NCBI RefSeq assembly: GCF_014642175.1
Contig: NZ_BMIL01000003.1
Span: forward strand, 310,001-374,000
Origin: Pedobacter quisquiliarum
GTDB taxonomy: Bacteria; Bacteroidota; Bacteroidia; Sphingobacteriales; Sphingobacteriaceae
DNA length: 64,000 nt
Reading direction: 5' to 3'
The notes beneath the pieces were generated by a model. The model saw nothing but the letters and a program-made list of their open reading frames with translations. It was not told where the DNA came from and ran no database searches. Both the position numbers and the translations under genes were made by a program. This document shows, piece after piece, positions 26,641 through 36,992 of this stretch; within the stretch, counting starts at the first letter, position 1; each line of letters begins with the position of its first letter.

Positions 26641-28095
26641 ATGTTGGATTGGTTGTTAATTGCTGAAATCGTTTACGTTATAGGCATTGCTGCAGTTTGC
26701 CTGAGAATTGTTTACGAAACCGAGTCCACGAGCAAGACATTGGCTTATCTGCTGCTCACCATCTTTTTGCCCATCGGCGGCATCATCGTGTATTTTGTGA
26801 TTGGTACCAATTACCGCAAACGCAAACTCTATAGTAAGAAGATTTTCAAGGATGAGCAGCTGATGCACAGGGTGAAAATCCAGATCTTCAGGACTTCCGC
26901 TACGAGCTGGAAAACTGTTGCTGCGCCACTCCGGAAATATAGAAAGCTCTTCACCTTGTTGCTCAACAGCAACTGGAGTAGTTTAAGTACCAACAATAAA
27001 GTAGAAATCCTGCTGAATGGTGAAGAAAAATTTGCCTCCGTGCTCGCCGCCCTTAAAGCAGCAAAGAACCACATTCACATAGAATACTACATTTTTGAGG
27101 ACGATGAGATTGGGAATGCCATCAAAGACGTACTTATTGAGCGTGCCCAGGCAGGGGTAGAGGTGCGGTTCATTTATGACGATTTTGGCAGCAGGTCCAT
27201 TCGCAATACCATTGTGCCAGCGCTTATCGCCGCAGGTGTAAAAGCCTATCCCTTTTACCGGATATTCTTCATTGCGCTGGCAAATCGACTGAATTACCGG
27301 AACCACCGGAAGATCATCGTCATTGATGGTAATATCGGGTATACGGGGGGAATCAACATCAGCGACCGCTACATCAATAAGCCTGGTGCAGACCGGGATG
27401 CGTACTGGCGCGACACCCACCTGAAGATTACAGGGCCGGGCGTGTACTATTTGCAGTATCTGTTCATTTGCGACTGGAACTTTTGCTCAGATCAGGAATT
27501 GGATCCGGACCGGGATTTCTTCAACACACAAGTTCCGGAAGAAACAGGGGCCTTGGTCCAGATTGCTGCGAGTGGACCAGATTCCGATGATCCGACCATT
27601 ATGTTTTCATTGGTGAAAGCCATCGGCATTGCGGGTAAGGAGATACTCATCACGACGCCGTACTTTATACCCGGAGAGACACTGCTGGACGCTTTAACGG
27701 TAGCGGCCCTAAGTGGTATAAAGGTGAAGTTGCTTGTGCCGGAGCAGTCCGACTCAAAGATGGTAGACCTTGCTGCAAGGTCATACTATGAGAATCTCAT
27801 GCGTGCAGGGGTAGAGGTGTATCTATATCAAAAAGGATTTGTACATGCGAAAACCATGGTGGTAGACGCTTCGCTCTCGGTTATTGGGACGGCCAACATG
27901 GATCACCGGAGCTTCGATCTGAATTTCGAGGTAAACAGCATCATCTATGACGAAATCATCGGTAGGCAACTGGCAAAAGTATTCCATCAAGATTTACTAG
28001 AAGCACAGCGGATTGATCTTGAGCAGTGGCAGCACCGGAGCATCTTTAAACAATTTCCCGAGAAGGTTGCGCGGCTGTTTTCCCCTTTATTGTAA
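26641..28095 (+). CDS. cls: Cardiolipin synthase (PLD type)
   Basis: This 484-residue protein has two N-terminal membrane helices (WLLIAEIVYVIGIAAVCL, LLLTIFLPIGGIIVYFVIG) and two phospholipase D HKD motifs: HRKIIVIDG followed by TGGIN, and HAKTMVVD followed by GTANMDHRS. This is the layout of bacterial ClsA, which condenses two phosphatidylglycerols into cardiolipin at the inner membrane. No neighbour belongs to the same pathway. Confidence 0.95.
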   Translation: MLDWLLIAEIVYVIGIAAVCLRIVYETESTSKTLAYLLLTIFLPIGGIIVYFVIGTNYRKRKLYSKKIFKDEQLMHRVKIQIFRTSATSWKTVAAPLRKYRKLFTLLLNSNWSSLSTNNKVEILLNGEEKFASVLAALKAAKNHIHIEYYIFEDDEIGNAIKDVLIERAQAGVEVRFIYDDFGSRSIRNTIVPALIAAGVKAYPFYRIFFIALANRLNYRNHRKIIVIDGNIGYTGGINISDRYINKPGADRDAYWRDTHLKITGPGVYYLQYLFICDWNFCSDQELDPDRDFFNTQVPEETGALVQIAASGPDSDDPTIMFSLVKAIGIAGKEILITTPYFIPGETLLDALTVAALSGIKVKLLVPEQSDSKMVDLAARSYYENLMRAGVEVYLYQKGFVHAKTMVVDASLSVIGTANMDHRSFDLNFEVNSIIYDEIIGRQLAKVFHQDLLEAQRIDLEQWQHRSIFKQFPEKVARLFSPLL

Positions 28096-28192
28096 AGCCT
28101 GAAGATTTCTGAAACCGTTACAAATCATCTGTGTTTAGTTATCGACAGGGGATAACCCGATTGTTAGCGTCACCCCGGCAAATCGTATTAAT

Positions 28193-28828
28193 ATGGATAA
28201 TCAGGATCTAAGAATTTTATTTTTCGACATCGGCGGTATTTTACTTTCAAATGGCTGGGGGCACGAATCCAGAGCAGCAGCAGCGGAAAAGTTCGGCCTG
28301 GACTACGAAGAAATCAATGTTTTACACAATTTCATTTTCAACGTTTACGAGATCGGGCACATCAGTTTGGATGACTATCTCGACACGGTAATCTTCCATA
28401 AACCGAGAAACTTCCCAAGAGAAGATTTCAAGGAATTCATTTATGCACAGTCTGTTGAACTGCCGCATATGTTGGCCTGGCTTAAGGGATGGAAAAAGAA
28501 TTGCGGGTTTCGAATCATTTCGATCAACAACGAAGGGAAAGAATTGAACGACTACCGGGTAGAGAAGTTTAACTTACATGAGTGCTTTGATGCTTTTATC
28601 TCTTCGTGTGAGGTGAAGCTGAGAAAACCCGATCCTGCCATCTTTAAACTGGCTTTGGGCATCGCGCAGGCGACCCCTGCACAGTGCGTTTATTTTGATG
28701 ACCGGATTATGTTTGTTAAAATTGCAGAAAAATTGGGCATTAAGGCCTACCAGCATACCAGTTTTGAATCGACTAAGGAGATCCTGTTGAACTTACAAGA
28801 TTCCTCATCGCTTGCCGAGCATGCCTGA
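28193..28828 (+). CDS. HAD-superfamily hydrolase
   Basis: This 211-residue protein has HAD motif I (FFDIGGILL, where the second Asp is replaced by Gly), motif II (IISINNEGKE), motif III Lys (VKLRKPDP) and motif IV (VYFDDRI). The usual motif I is DxD; here it reads DIGG, so the acid/base Asp is missing, which may reduce phosphatase action or favour another chemistry. The cap is helical, as in subfamily I. The substrate is unknown. A 6-bp inverted repeat (GTTATC, 7 nt, GATAAC) lies at 28138-28156 before the gene. Confidence 0.88.
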   Translation: MDNQDLRILFFDIGGILLSNGWGHESRAAAAEKFGLDYEEINVLHNFIFNVYEIGHISLDDYLDTVIFHKPRNFPREDFKEFIYAQSVELPHMLAWLKGWKKNCGFRIISINNEGKELNDYRVEKFNLHECFDAFISSCEVKLRKPDPAIFKLALGIAQATPAQCVYFDDRIMFVKIAEKLGIKAYQHTSFESTKEILLNLQDSSSLAEHA

Positions 28829-28878
28829 TAGACTTATGGTTCGATTTTGGATAAAGATAAAATAAAAATAGAATATTT

Positions 28879-30162
28879 ATGACTAGTACCGAGTTAAAAC
28901 AGGTAGTTATTGTTGGAGGTGGATTTGCCGGTGTAAATCTTGCAAAGGAGTTGGCGAAACACAATTCTTATGTGATCACTTTGGTTGACAAGAATAATTA
29001 TAACTTCTTTCCGCCATTGCTGTATCAGGTGGCGACAGGATACCTGGAGACTTCAAACATCAGTTATCCATTCCGTAAATTATTCCGCGGAAGCAACAAC
29101 TTCACCTTTAGAATGGGCACCGTAATCAAGGTCGTTCAGCCAGAAAACAAACTTGTTCTTGATACTGGTGAGCTGCATTATGATATTCTTGTTTTTGCGA
29201 CTGGCACCGAAACGAACTATTTCGGAATGGAGAATGTAAAAAAGAATTCCATTCCAATGAAAACGGTGCAGGATGCGATCTACATGCGTAATACGTTGCT
29301 CGAAAGACTTGAACGCGCTACGCGCGAACCCGATCCGGCAGTTCGGAAGAAGCTGACGACAATTGTCGTAGCGGGTGGAGGACCTACAGGGGTTGAGATT
29401 TCGGGCATGTTCGCGGAAATGAAGAGAGTTGTAATTCCTAAGGACTACCCGGAACTGATTGGTAGTAATGGCGAAATCTATCTGGTTGATGGCTTGAAGT
29501 CTGTGCTGGCACCAATGAGCGAGAAGTCGCAAAAATATACCTATGATACCCTGACGGATATGGGCGTTAAAATTAAGCTCGACTGTATGGTGAAGGACTT
29601 CAGCGATGATGTTGTTCAGTTCAGTACAGGTGAGTCAATTGAAACCACAACCCTGATCTGGGCTGCAGGCGTTACGGCGAGTGTATTCGATGGTATTGAG
29701 AAAGAATCCTACGGAAGAGGCAGAAGAATGCTTGTTGACGCTTACAATAAGGTAGAAGGCACACAAAACATCTATGCATTAGGTGATACCTGTTTGCAAA
29801 CCACTGATCCGGCATTCCCACAAGGTCACCCGCAGGTGGCGCAGGTAGCGATTCAACAAGGCGTGAACCTGGGTAAGAACCTGAAGAACGTTGTTGAAGG
29901 TAAAGCCCTTAAGCCCTTTGCATACTATGATAAAGGATCTATGGCAATCATTGGCCGTTTTAAAGCGGTAGCAGATTTGCCGAAGCCTAAAATTCACTTC
30001 AATGGCTTCATTGCCTGGATGGCCTGGTTATTTGTGCACCTGGTTTCTTTAATAAACTTTAGAAATAAAGTGAAGACCTTTTACAACTGGTTTGTATCTT
30101 ACACCACAAAAGATCAGTCTTTGCGGGTTATTGTTAAACCTGGACATCAAAATACTGATTAA
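28879..30162 (+). CDS. ndh: Type II NADH dehydrogenase (NDH-2)
   Basis: This 427-residue flavoprotein has two Rossmann motifs, VVIVGGGFAGVNLA for FAD and VVAGGGPTGVEISG for NADH. It also has the quinone-site region (AQVAIQQGVNLGKNL) and the C-terminal amphipathic/hydrophobic anchor (GFIAWMAWLFVHLVSLINF). It oxidises NADH and passes electrons to quinone without pumping protons. It begins 50 nt after the HAD gene and is followed by a 69-residue membrane protein. Confidence 0.94.
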   Translation: MTSTELKQVVIVGGGFAGVNLAKELAKHNSYVITLVDKNNYNFFPPLLYQVATGYLETSNISYPFRKLFRGSNNFTFRMGTVIKVVQPENKLVLDTGELHYDILVFATGTETNYFGMENVKKNSIPMKTVQDAIYMRNTLLERLERATREPDPAVRKKLTTIVVAGGGPTGVEISGMFAEMKRVVIPKDYPELIGSNGEIYLVDGLKSVLAPMSEKSQKYTYDTLTDMGVKIKLDCMVKDFSDDVVQFSTGESIETTTLIWAAGVTASVFDGIEKESYGRGRRMLVDAYNKVEGTQNIYALGDTCLQTTDPAFPQGHPQVAQVAIQQGVNLGKNLKNVVEGKALKPFAYYDKGSMAIIGRFKAVADLPKPKIHFNGFIAWMAWLFVHLVSLINFRNKVKTFYNWFVSYTTKDQSLRVIVKPGHQNTD

Positions 30163-30201
30163 CTTAATATTAAGTTAACATAGATAAAGCATCTTTGCAT
30201 T

Positions 30202-30411
30202 ATGTTCATAAATCTACTAGCCATTACGTTTTACGTATTTGCCTTAATTGCAGCTTTCAAGATGGAATCCTTTTCAAAGGGGCTGTTGTTCATATTGGTG
30301 GTCATTGCCATAAGCGGGTTGCTTTATCTATTTATCCTTTTTCCGGGTGTTTCTGGTCTGGCAGTCGCAATTATTCTGGTTGCCTTCATCTTAAAACAAG
30401 GCTTGCGCTAA
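30202..30411 (+). CDS. Small hydrophobic membrane protein
   Basis: This 69-residue protein is almost all hydrophobic, with two or three membrane helices (LLAITFYVFALIAAF, LLFILVVIAISGLLYLFIL, LAVAIILVAFIL). It starts with an ATG 39 nt after the NDH-2 gene. A second frame in the same place (30195-30428) is less plausible because it has many Cys, His and Ser residues and no clear start. The function is unknown. Its stop is immediately followed by the stop of the convergent DUF4397 gene. Confidence 0.72.
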   Translation: MFINLLAITFYVFALIAAFKMESFSKGLLFILVVIAISGLLYLFILFPGVSGLAVAIILVAFILKQGLR

Positions 30412-31101
30412 TTACTTTTCTTCGGTAATTACCATCCGGATCTCTGTTGCTGGCGTTGCAGCATTCAACCGCCCGGTTGTCCATATGGTATAGATCTTTC
30501 CTTTTTCAAAGGCAAAGGACGTTTCTTCTATTACATTCTGACCATTGCTACTATTGGTAAGGTTGATGATGTAACTGCTCTTTTCATCAAGTTCCTGGTA
30601 GGCCGAAGGTTGCTTGTACTTCACATTTTCAAACGTTGTAGGTGTATTTAAAAGCGTCATGGTGAGCGTTAGCCCATCTGTGTCGGGAGAAAGATTCAGG
30701 AACTTTACAAGGGGCCTGTCCGGGTTTCTGATGTTCAGATCATCTTTTATGGTAAAGAATTCAAGTGAGTCTGAGGACCGCAATACGAATAAGGATTGAA
30801 CTTCATCACCAATCAGGTTTGCCTGTACCGAGGCTTGTACCGGCGGGTTACTGGCTAAGGTAGCCAGCAGGGGCCATGTGCCTTCGTATACGCCGATGTA
30901 CCCACTTGAAGTACCGGTGCCAAGTGCAGCACTGTATCTATCTTCTTCGCCAATTTTGAAGTTTAGCGGAGACTCTGTTGCATTATAGATGGAGAGGTAG
31001 GAAATGGGGCGGGTATAATCTTCGGTTTTCTTACATGAACCCAAAAGAAAACATAAAAACGCAACTGCGAGGATCGGTATAATGGTGGATGTCTTTTTCA
31101 T
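30412..31101 (-). CDS. DUF4397 lipoprotein
   Basis: The ATG at 31101 gives a 229-residue product with a strong lipoprotein signal (MKKTSTIIPILAVAFLCFLLGSC). The mature part fits DUF4397, a beta-rich domain with the block YLSIYNATESPLNFKIGE and the repeat-like VKFLNLSPDTDGLTLTM. A second possible start lies 18 nt upstream. It should be membrane-anchored on the periplasmic or outer surface; no activity is known. Confidence 0.88.
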   Translation of the reverse strand: MKKTSTIIPILAVAFLCFLLGSCKKTEDYTRPISYLSIYNATESPLNFKIGEEDRYSAALGTGTSSGYIGVYEGTWPLLATLASNPPVQASVQANLIGDEVQSLFVLRSSDSLEFFTIKDDLNIRNPDRPLVKFLNLSPDTDGLTLTMTLLNTPTTFENVKYKQPSAYQELDEKSSYIINLTNSSNGQNVIEETSFAFEKGKIYTIWTTGRLNAATPATEIRMVITEEK

Positions 31102-31230
31102 TTTAGAAATTAATCCCATAAAGGTAACAAAAAATGAATTTTTCTTTTAGTTAGAAAACTTACAGTTCCCGGGAACCTATTTTTGACAAAAAAATTATTA
31201 ATTATACGTCGAAATGGTAGCAGAATGCCT

Positions 31231-31238
31231 TACTTTTG
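31231..31238 (+). promoter_or_regulatory. Probable -7 element of the sphingolipid operon
   Basis: TACTTTTG matches TAnnTTTG. It lies about 120 nt before the serine palmitoyltransferase ATG. No TTTG is found 18-20 nt upstream. Confidence 0.5.
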
Positions 31239-31273
31239 TACCTCATAATTTAACATATTTTTAATATATTTAG

Positions 31274-32566
<1,293 letters not shown>

Positions 32567-32600
32567 TGCTTACCTTAATTACGACCGCTAACTAGGTTTT

Positions 32601-33584
32601 ATGCAAAAGAAGGTATTAATTACCGGTGCGAGTGGGTTTGTTGGTTATCATTTGATTGCTCAAGCGGTCGCAGCTGGCTATGCTGTTGTTGCAGCAGTTA
32701 GAGGTTCAAGTGCTGTCGATCATCTAAAAGGGTTCGACATTACCTATACGCAGCTGAATTATGCAGATGTTGATGCCTTGCATAAGAACATTCTTGAGCA
32801 TGGCTACGACTACATCATCCATGCTTCCGGAACAACAAAGGCAAAAACTTTAGCGGATTACAATCTTGTAAATGCTGAATACAGCAGGAACCTGGCTTTA
32901 GCCTCCATAGGTACGCCCGTTAAAAAGTTTGTTTTTGTAAGTAGTCTTGCTGCGATCGGTCCGTTGACGAGTGTGGGCGGCAGTATTTCAGCCAGTCAAA
33001 CGCCAACACCTGTAACCAGCTACGGCGCAAGTAAACTCCAGGCGGAGCAATATCTGAAAGCCATTGATGGCTTACCACTTTTGGTGATCCGGCCAACAGC
33101 GGTGTATGGTCCGCGCGAAAAAGACATTTTTATTCTTTTTACCAGCATCAACAAGGGCTTGGAGCCTTACATCGGTCGATTTGATCAACAGCTTAGCTTT
33201 GTTTATGTTAAAGATCTGGCAGCTGTCATCATTCTGGCTTTAGCCTCTACTTTGACGCATCAGAGCTATAACATCTCTGATGGTCAGGGGTATGACCGCT
33301 ATGCTTTGGCAGACTACGCAAAAGCCCAGCTTTCAAAGAAGACCTTCAAATTTCATATCCCTTTGCCCATTGTACGCTTTCTGGCGACTGCGCTAGACGC
33401 CTTGTATGCAAACAGTAAAGCGACGCCGGCCTTGAATAAAGAGAAGCTTGCGGAACTTACTGCAGTAAATTGGGTTTGTGATATAGAAAAAGCAAAGATG
33501 GAACTCGGCTACCAACCCAAATATGATTTAAAAGCAGGTCTTAGTGAAACCATGAAATGGTATCGGGACAATAAATGGCTATAA
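32601..33584 (+). CDS. NAD(P)-dependent SDR, probable ceramide/3-keto reductase
   Basis: This 327-residue extended short-chain dehydrogenase has the nucleotide motif ITGASGFVG and the active-site triad region SYGASK with its Tyr and Lys. It lies 34 nt after serine palmitoyltransferase. Bacterial sphingolipid pathways use an extended SDR (CerR type) to reduce the 3-keto group of the ceramide or sphinganine, so that role is the best inference. Sequence alone would also fit a sugar epimerase. Confidence 0.8.
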   Translation: MQKKVLITGASGFVGYHLIAQAVAAGYAVVAAVRGSSAVDHLKGFDITYTQLNYADVDALHKNILEHGYDYIIHASGTTKAKTLADYNLVNAEYSRNLALASIGTPVKKFVFVSSLAAIGPLTSVGGSISASQTPTPVTSYGASKLQAEQYLKAIDGLPLLVIRPTAVYGPREKDIFILFTSINKGLEPYIGRFDQQLSFVYVKDLAAVIILALASTLTHQSYNISDGQGYDRYALADYAKAQLSKKTFKFHIPLPIVRFLATALDALYANSKATPALNKEKLAELTAVNWVCDIEKAKMELGYQPKYDLKAGLSETMKWYRDNKWL

Positions 33585-33593
33585 TCTGAATAC

Positions 33594-34043
33594 ATGTTAT
33601 TTCATAAACTTACGGCAACAAGTCTGGGGATAGGGTATATCGGCAAAGGTGCAGGTACTGCAGCAGCTGTCGTTGCCGCCTTGGTGTGGTATGGTGTATC
33701 CACCCTCGGGTATGAAGGTTTTCTCCCGGCATTTTTTGCCACCTTATTCATTATCGTACTGGGCATTTGGTCAGGCAATAAGGTGGAGCCCATCTGGGGC
33801 AAAGACCATGGCCGTGTGGTAATTGATGAAGTTGCGGGCATGTGTATTACCTTACTATGGATACCTGCTACGCCATTGAACATTCTGGTCGGATTAATCC
33901 TGTTTAGGTTCTTCGATATTCTAAAACCCTTGTTTATTAGAAAATTAGAGGCGCTACCTGGTGGTTGGGGCGTGATGTTTGATGATGTACTTGCTGGCAT
34001 TTATGCCAATATTGTATTACAAATATTTATCAGGTTTAACTAA
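33594..34043 (+). CDS. pgpA: Phosphatidylglycerophosphatase A-like phosphatase
   Basis: This 149-residue membrane protein matches PgpA: the start ATSLGIGYIGKGAGTAAAV, the acid-rich VVIDEVAGM (metal site) and FRFFDILKPLFIRKLE then PGGWGVMFDDVLAG. PgpA removes phosphate from phosphatidylglycerophosphate. In the inositol-lipid clusters of Bacteroidota a PgpA-like enzyme dephosphorylates phosphatidylinositol phosphate, and the position here (with the CDP-alcohol phosphotransferase) supports that. It begins 9 nt after the SDR gene. Confidence 0.9.
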   Translation: MLFHKLTATSLGIGYIGKGAGTAAAVVAALVWYGVSTLGYEGFLPAFFATLFIIVLGIWSGNKVEPIWGKDHGRVVIDEVAGMCITLLWIPATPLNILVGLILFRFFDILKPLFIRKLEALPGGWGVMFDDVLAGIYANIVLQIFIRFN

Positions 34044-34049
34044 TTCATC

Positions 34050-34424
34050 GTGGCGACATTCTTAAAAGCACAGGTATCTTCTTTATCAGCCTCAATTCTT
34101 GACTTTCTTACCACAATAGTCTGTAAACATGTGCTTAACTTTGGTGTCATACTGGGGAGTGGTACGGGGACTACGGTTGGTGGGATAGCGAATTTTCTAA
34201 TTGGTCGGAGCTGGGTTTTTGGTTCAAATCAGGGAAAAATACAGAATCAGGCATTCAAATACTTCATTGTATGGTTTGGCAATCTGATTTTAACAACATC
34301 CGGGGTGTATCTGGTCACGCATTACTTTCAGCTCAGTAATTACGTTATTCCAAAGATCCTTGTGTCAGGTGTAATAGGGGTTCCCTACAATTACCTGATG
34401 CAGAAAAAATTTGTATTCATATAA
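34050..34424 (+). CDS. GtrA-family small membrane protein
   Basis: This 124-residue protein has four membrane helices and the GtrA pattern (GGIANFLIGRSWVFGS, YLMQKKFVFI at the end). The start is GTG at 34050, 6 nt after the pgpA stop; this is a non-ATG start but the only one that fits the family. GtrA proteins are thought to move polyprenyl-linked sugars across the membrane. In this operon it may flip a lipid head group or lipid precursor, which is inference. Its stop overlaps the next ATG by 1 nt. Confidence 0.88.
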   Translation: MATFLKAQVSSLSASILDFLTTIVCKHVLNFGVILGSGTGTTVGGIANFLIGRSWVFGSNQGKIQNQAFKYFIVWFGNLILTTSGVYLVTHYFQLSNYVIPKILVSGVIGVPYNYLMQKKFVFI

Positions 34425-36979
34425 TGAAAAGAGTTCAGTTAATTGCCACAATTTATACGTTCTTACTATGCTTCTTTGCTGTTGATGCGCTAGCGCAAAC
34501 GACACTGATAAAAGGAATTGTTACCGATGCTAAGGAAAAGGATCCTTTGCCATACGTTACTGTCCTTTTTAAAGGAACGAGTATCATGACCAGAACAGAT
34601 GCAGATGGACGTTTTACGATCAGTACAACTGCAGCACATAACACCTTACAATTTAGCTATGTTGGTTACAAGACTGAGTTCTTAACCATCACACCTGCAC
34701 AGACTCAGGAGGTTTCAGTTAAGCTAAACCCCGAAGCAACCGCTTTGAATGAAGTGGTTGTTACTGCAGGTAAACGTCCGCGATACCGCAATAAAGAAAA
34801 CCCGGCAGTCGAGTTGATTCGTAGGGTGATTGATAACAAAGCGATAAATCGTGGAGAACGTTACAAGGCGATTGAATTTGAACAATACGAACGCATGATG
34901 TTCTCGATGAGCAACCTGTCTGAGAAGTTTAAAAACAGACGTATTTTCAGGAACTACCAATTCCTGTTTGAGGAACAGGATTCTACGAAAATCGGTGGTA
35001 AGAATATCCTACCGGTATATATGGAGGAGAAGCTGTCTCAAAATTACCTGCAACGCGATCCGGACAAGAAAAAGACGATTGTACTGGCAAACAAACAAGT
35101 GAACTTTGATAATGCTTTGATTGACAATAAAGGATTGAGTCAATATTTTGAACGCATGTATGCGGATATTGATATTTATGCAAACAACATATCACTGCTC
35201 AGCAATCAGTTTTTAAGTCCGATTGCAGATGCTTCCCCAACTTTTTATAAATTCTTTATCACCGACACCATTAAGACACAGCAACCGAATCTGGTAGAGC
35301 TGTCGTTTATCCCAAGGAACAACACAGACTTTCTATTTGAAGGCAAGATGTATGTTACGCTTGATGGTACATACGCGGTTAAAAATGCTTACTTAACGAT
35401 TAACAAGAACATCAATCTGAACTTTGTTCGGGCGTTGGAGGCGACTTTAAACTTCGACAAGAATGCGGATAATCGTTACCACCTTGCCAAGAGTAATCTT
35501 GTTGTAGATTTTGGCTTGAACCAAAATAAGGGTGGGGGATTTACAGGTGAGCGTACGGTGGCATTTACAAAATACAAGATCAACAATCCACAGCCGGAGC
35601 AGGTGTTCCAGGGTGATGCAGTTGTCATTGCACCAACAGCAACGCAGAAATCAGATGACTTTTGGGCTAGTAATCGTGCCGACACTCTTTCCGAGGCAAA
35701 CCTGAAGGTTTACCAGAATATCGATACGTTGAATAACATGAAGTCTTTCCAGAAGACCATGGACCTGGTGACCTTATTGTTTGCGGGTTATAAGGACTTT
35801 GGACCTTTTGAAGTCGGACCAGTAAACACCTTCTACAGTTTTAACGATGTTGAAGGCTTAAGGCTTCGTCTTGGTGGTCGTACAACTACGGCTTTGAGCA
35901 AACGCTATTATTTTGAGACCTATGCTGCTTACGGTATCCGGGATGAGAAATGGAAGTATTTCCTGAGTGGAACCTACTCTTTGAATAACAAGTCTGTATA
36001 CACCTTCCCACAACATTACTTGCGTGCAAGTTTTCAGCGTGACACCAAGATCCCTGGCCAGGAATTACAGTTTGTTCAGGAAAACAACTTCCTTTTGTCT
36101 TTCAAACGTGGAGAAAACAATGTGTTGCTTTACAACGATTTCTACAGATTGGAATACATGAAGGAATATGAGAATCACTTCTCTTACAATGTTACCCTGA
36201 AGAAATGGACGCAACGCCCTGGCGGTGTACTGGCTTTTGAGAACTTTATTGATGGGCAGCCGAATTTAGTGAACAACATCACGACTTCGGAGATTGGTGT
36301 TGCATTAAGATACGCGCCAAATGAGAAGTTTTATCAGGGGAAGCTTTATCGCACGCCGATCATCGATAAATATCCGGTGTTTAACCTAAGGTATGCGGCA
36401 GGCTTAAAGGATGTATTAGCAGGCGATTACAACTATCATAACATTAATGCAAGTGTTGAAAAGCGCTTTTACTTATCACAATTGGGCTTCTCGGATGTAA
36501 CTGTTGAAGGTGGGTACATCTTCGGCAAAGTACCATATCCTTTGTTGACCATTCACAGGGCCAATCAGACCTATGCTTTCCAACTGAGATCATACAACCT
36601 GATGAACTTCATGGAATTTGTGAGTGATCGATATGCAAGTTTTAATATTGATCATAATTTTAATGGTTTCTTTTTTAATAAAGTACCTTTGCTGAAAAAA
36701 TTGAAGCTTCGTGAAATTGCTTCATTTAAGATCATCTATGGTGGCTTAAGGGAGGAAAACAATCCTAATCGTGATGCTTCGTTATTGCAGTTCCCAGTGA
36801 ATGCGCAGGGTGTTAAGACTACCTATTCGCTAAACCGGGAGCCATATATGGAGGGAAGCCTTGGAATTGGAAACATTTTCAAGCTGTTCCGGGTAGATGT
36901 GGTGAAACGTTTCAGTTATCTGGAACATCCCGTGGTGTCTGAATACGGTATTCGGGCAATGGTTAAATTTGACTTTTAA
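34424..36979 (+). CDS. DUF5686 outer-membrane protein with CarboxypepD-like domain
   Basis: This 851-residue protein has a signal peptide (IATIYTFLLCFFAVDALAQ), then a CarboxypepD_reg-like beta-sandwich (KGIVTDAKEKDPLPYVTVLF, DGRFTI), and then the long DUF5686 region, ending in a beta-barrel-like part (SYLEHPVVSEYGI, RAMVKFDF). It is typical of Bacteroidota outer-membrane proteins. It is translationally coupled to the GtrA gene (1-nt overlap) and sits within the sphingolipid operon, so a role in placing or using sphingolipid at the outer membrane is plausible. Confidence 0.9.
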   Translation: MKRVQLIATIYTFLLCFFAVDALAQTTLIKGIVTDAKEKDPLPYVTVLFKGTSIMTRTDADGRFTISTTAAHNTLQFSYVGYKTEFLTITPAQTQEVSVKLNPEATALNEVVVTAGKRPRYRNKENPAVELIRRVIDNKAINRGERYKAIEFEQYERMMFSMSNLSEKFKNRRIFRNYQFLFEEQDSTKIGGKNILPVYMEEKLSQNYLQRDPDKKKTIVLANKQVNFDNALIDNKGLSQYFERMYADIDIYANNISLLSNQFLSPIADASPTFYKFFITDTIKTQQPNLVELSFIPRNNTDFLFEGKMYVTLDGTYAVKNAYLTINKNINLNFVRALEATLNFDKNADNRYHLAKSNLVVDFGLNQNKGGGFTGERTVAFTKYKINNPQPEQVFQGDAVVIAPTATQKSDDFWASNRADTLSEANLKVYQNIDTLNNMKSFQKTMDLVTLLFAGYKDFGPFEVGPVNTFYSFNDVEGLRLRLGGRTTTALSKRYYFETYAAYGIRDEKWKYFLSGTYSLNNKSVYTFPQHYLRASFQRDTKIPGQELQFVQENNFLLSFKRGENNVLLYNDFYRLEYMKEYENHFSYNVTLKKWTQRPGGVLAFENFIDGQPNLVNNITTSEIGVALRYAPNEKFYQGKLYRTPIIDKYPVFNLRYAAGLKDVLAGDYNYHNINASVEKRFYLSQLGFSDVTVEGGYIFGKVPYPLLTIHRANQTYAFQLRSYNLMNFMEFVSDRYASFNIDHNFNGFFFNKVPLLKKLKLREIASFKIIYGGLREENNPNRDASLLQFPVNAQGVKTTYSLNREPYMEGSLGIGNIFKLFRVDVVKRFSYLEHPVVSEYGIRAMVKFDF

Positions 36980-36992
36980 TAATACAATAATA

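Noticed and set aside
28138..28156. DnaA-box-like TTATCGACA and inverted repeat
   Set aside because: It has one mismatch from the box, is single, and there is no dnaA, dnaN or AT-rich unwinding region; no origin is supported. A second similar site (TTATCAACA, 50306-50314) is also isolated.
30195..30428. 77-codon frame overlapping the small membrane protein
   Set aside because: The ATG frame at 30202 gives a proper membrane protein; this one is Cys/His-rich and crosses the convergent stop.
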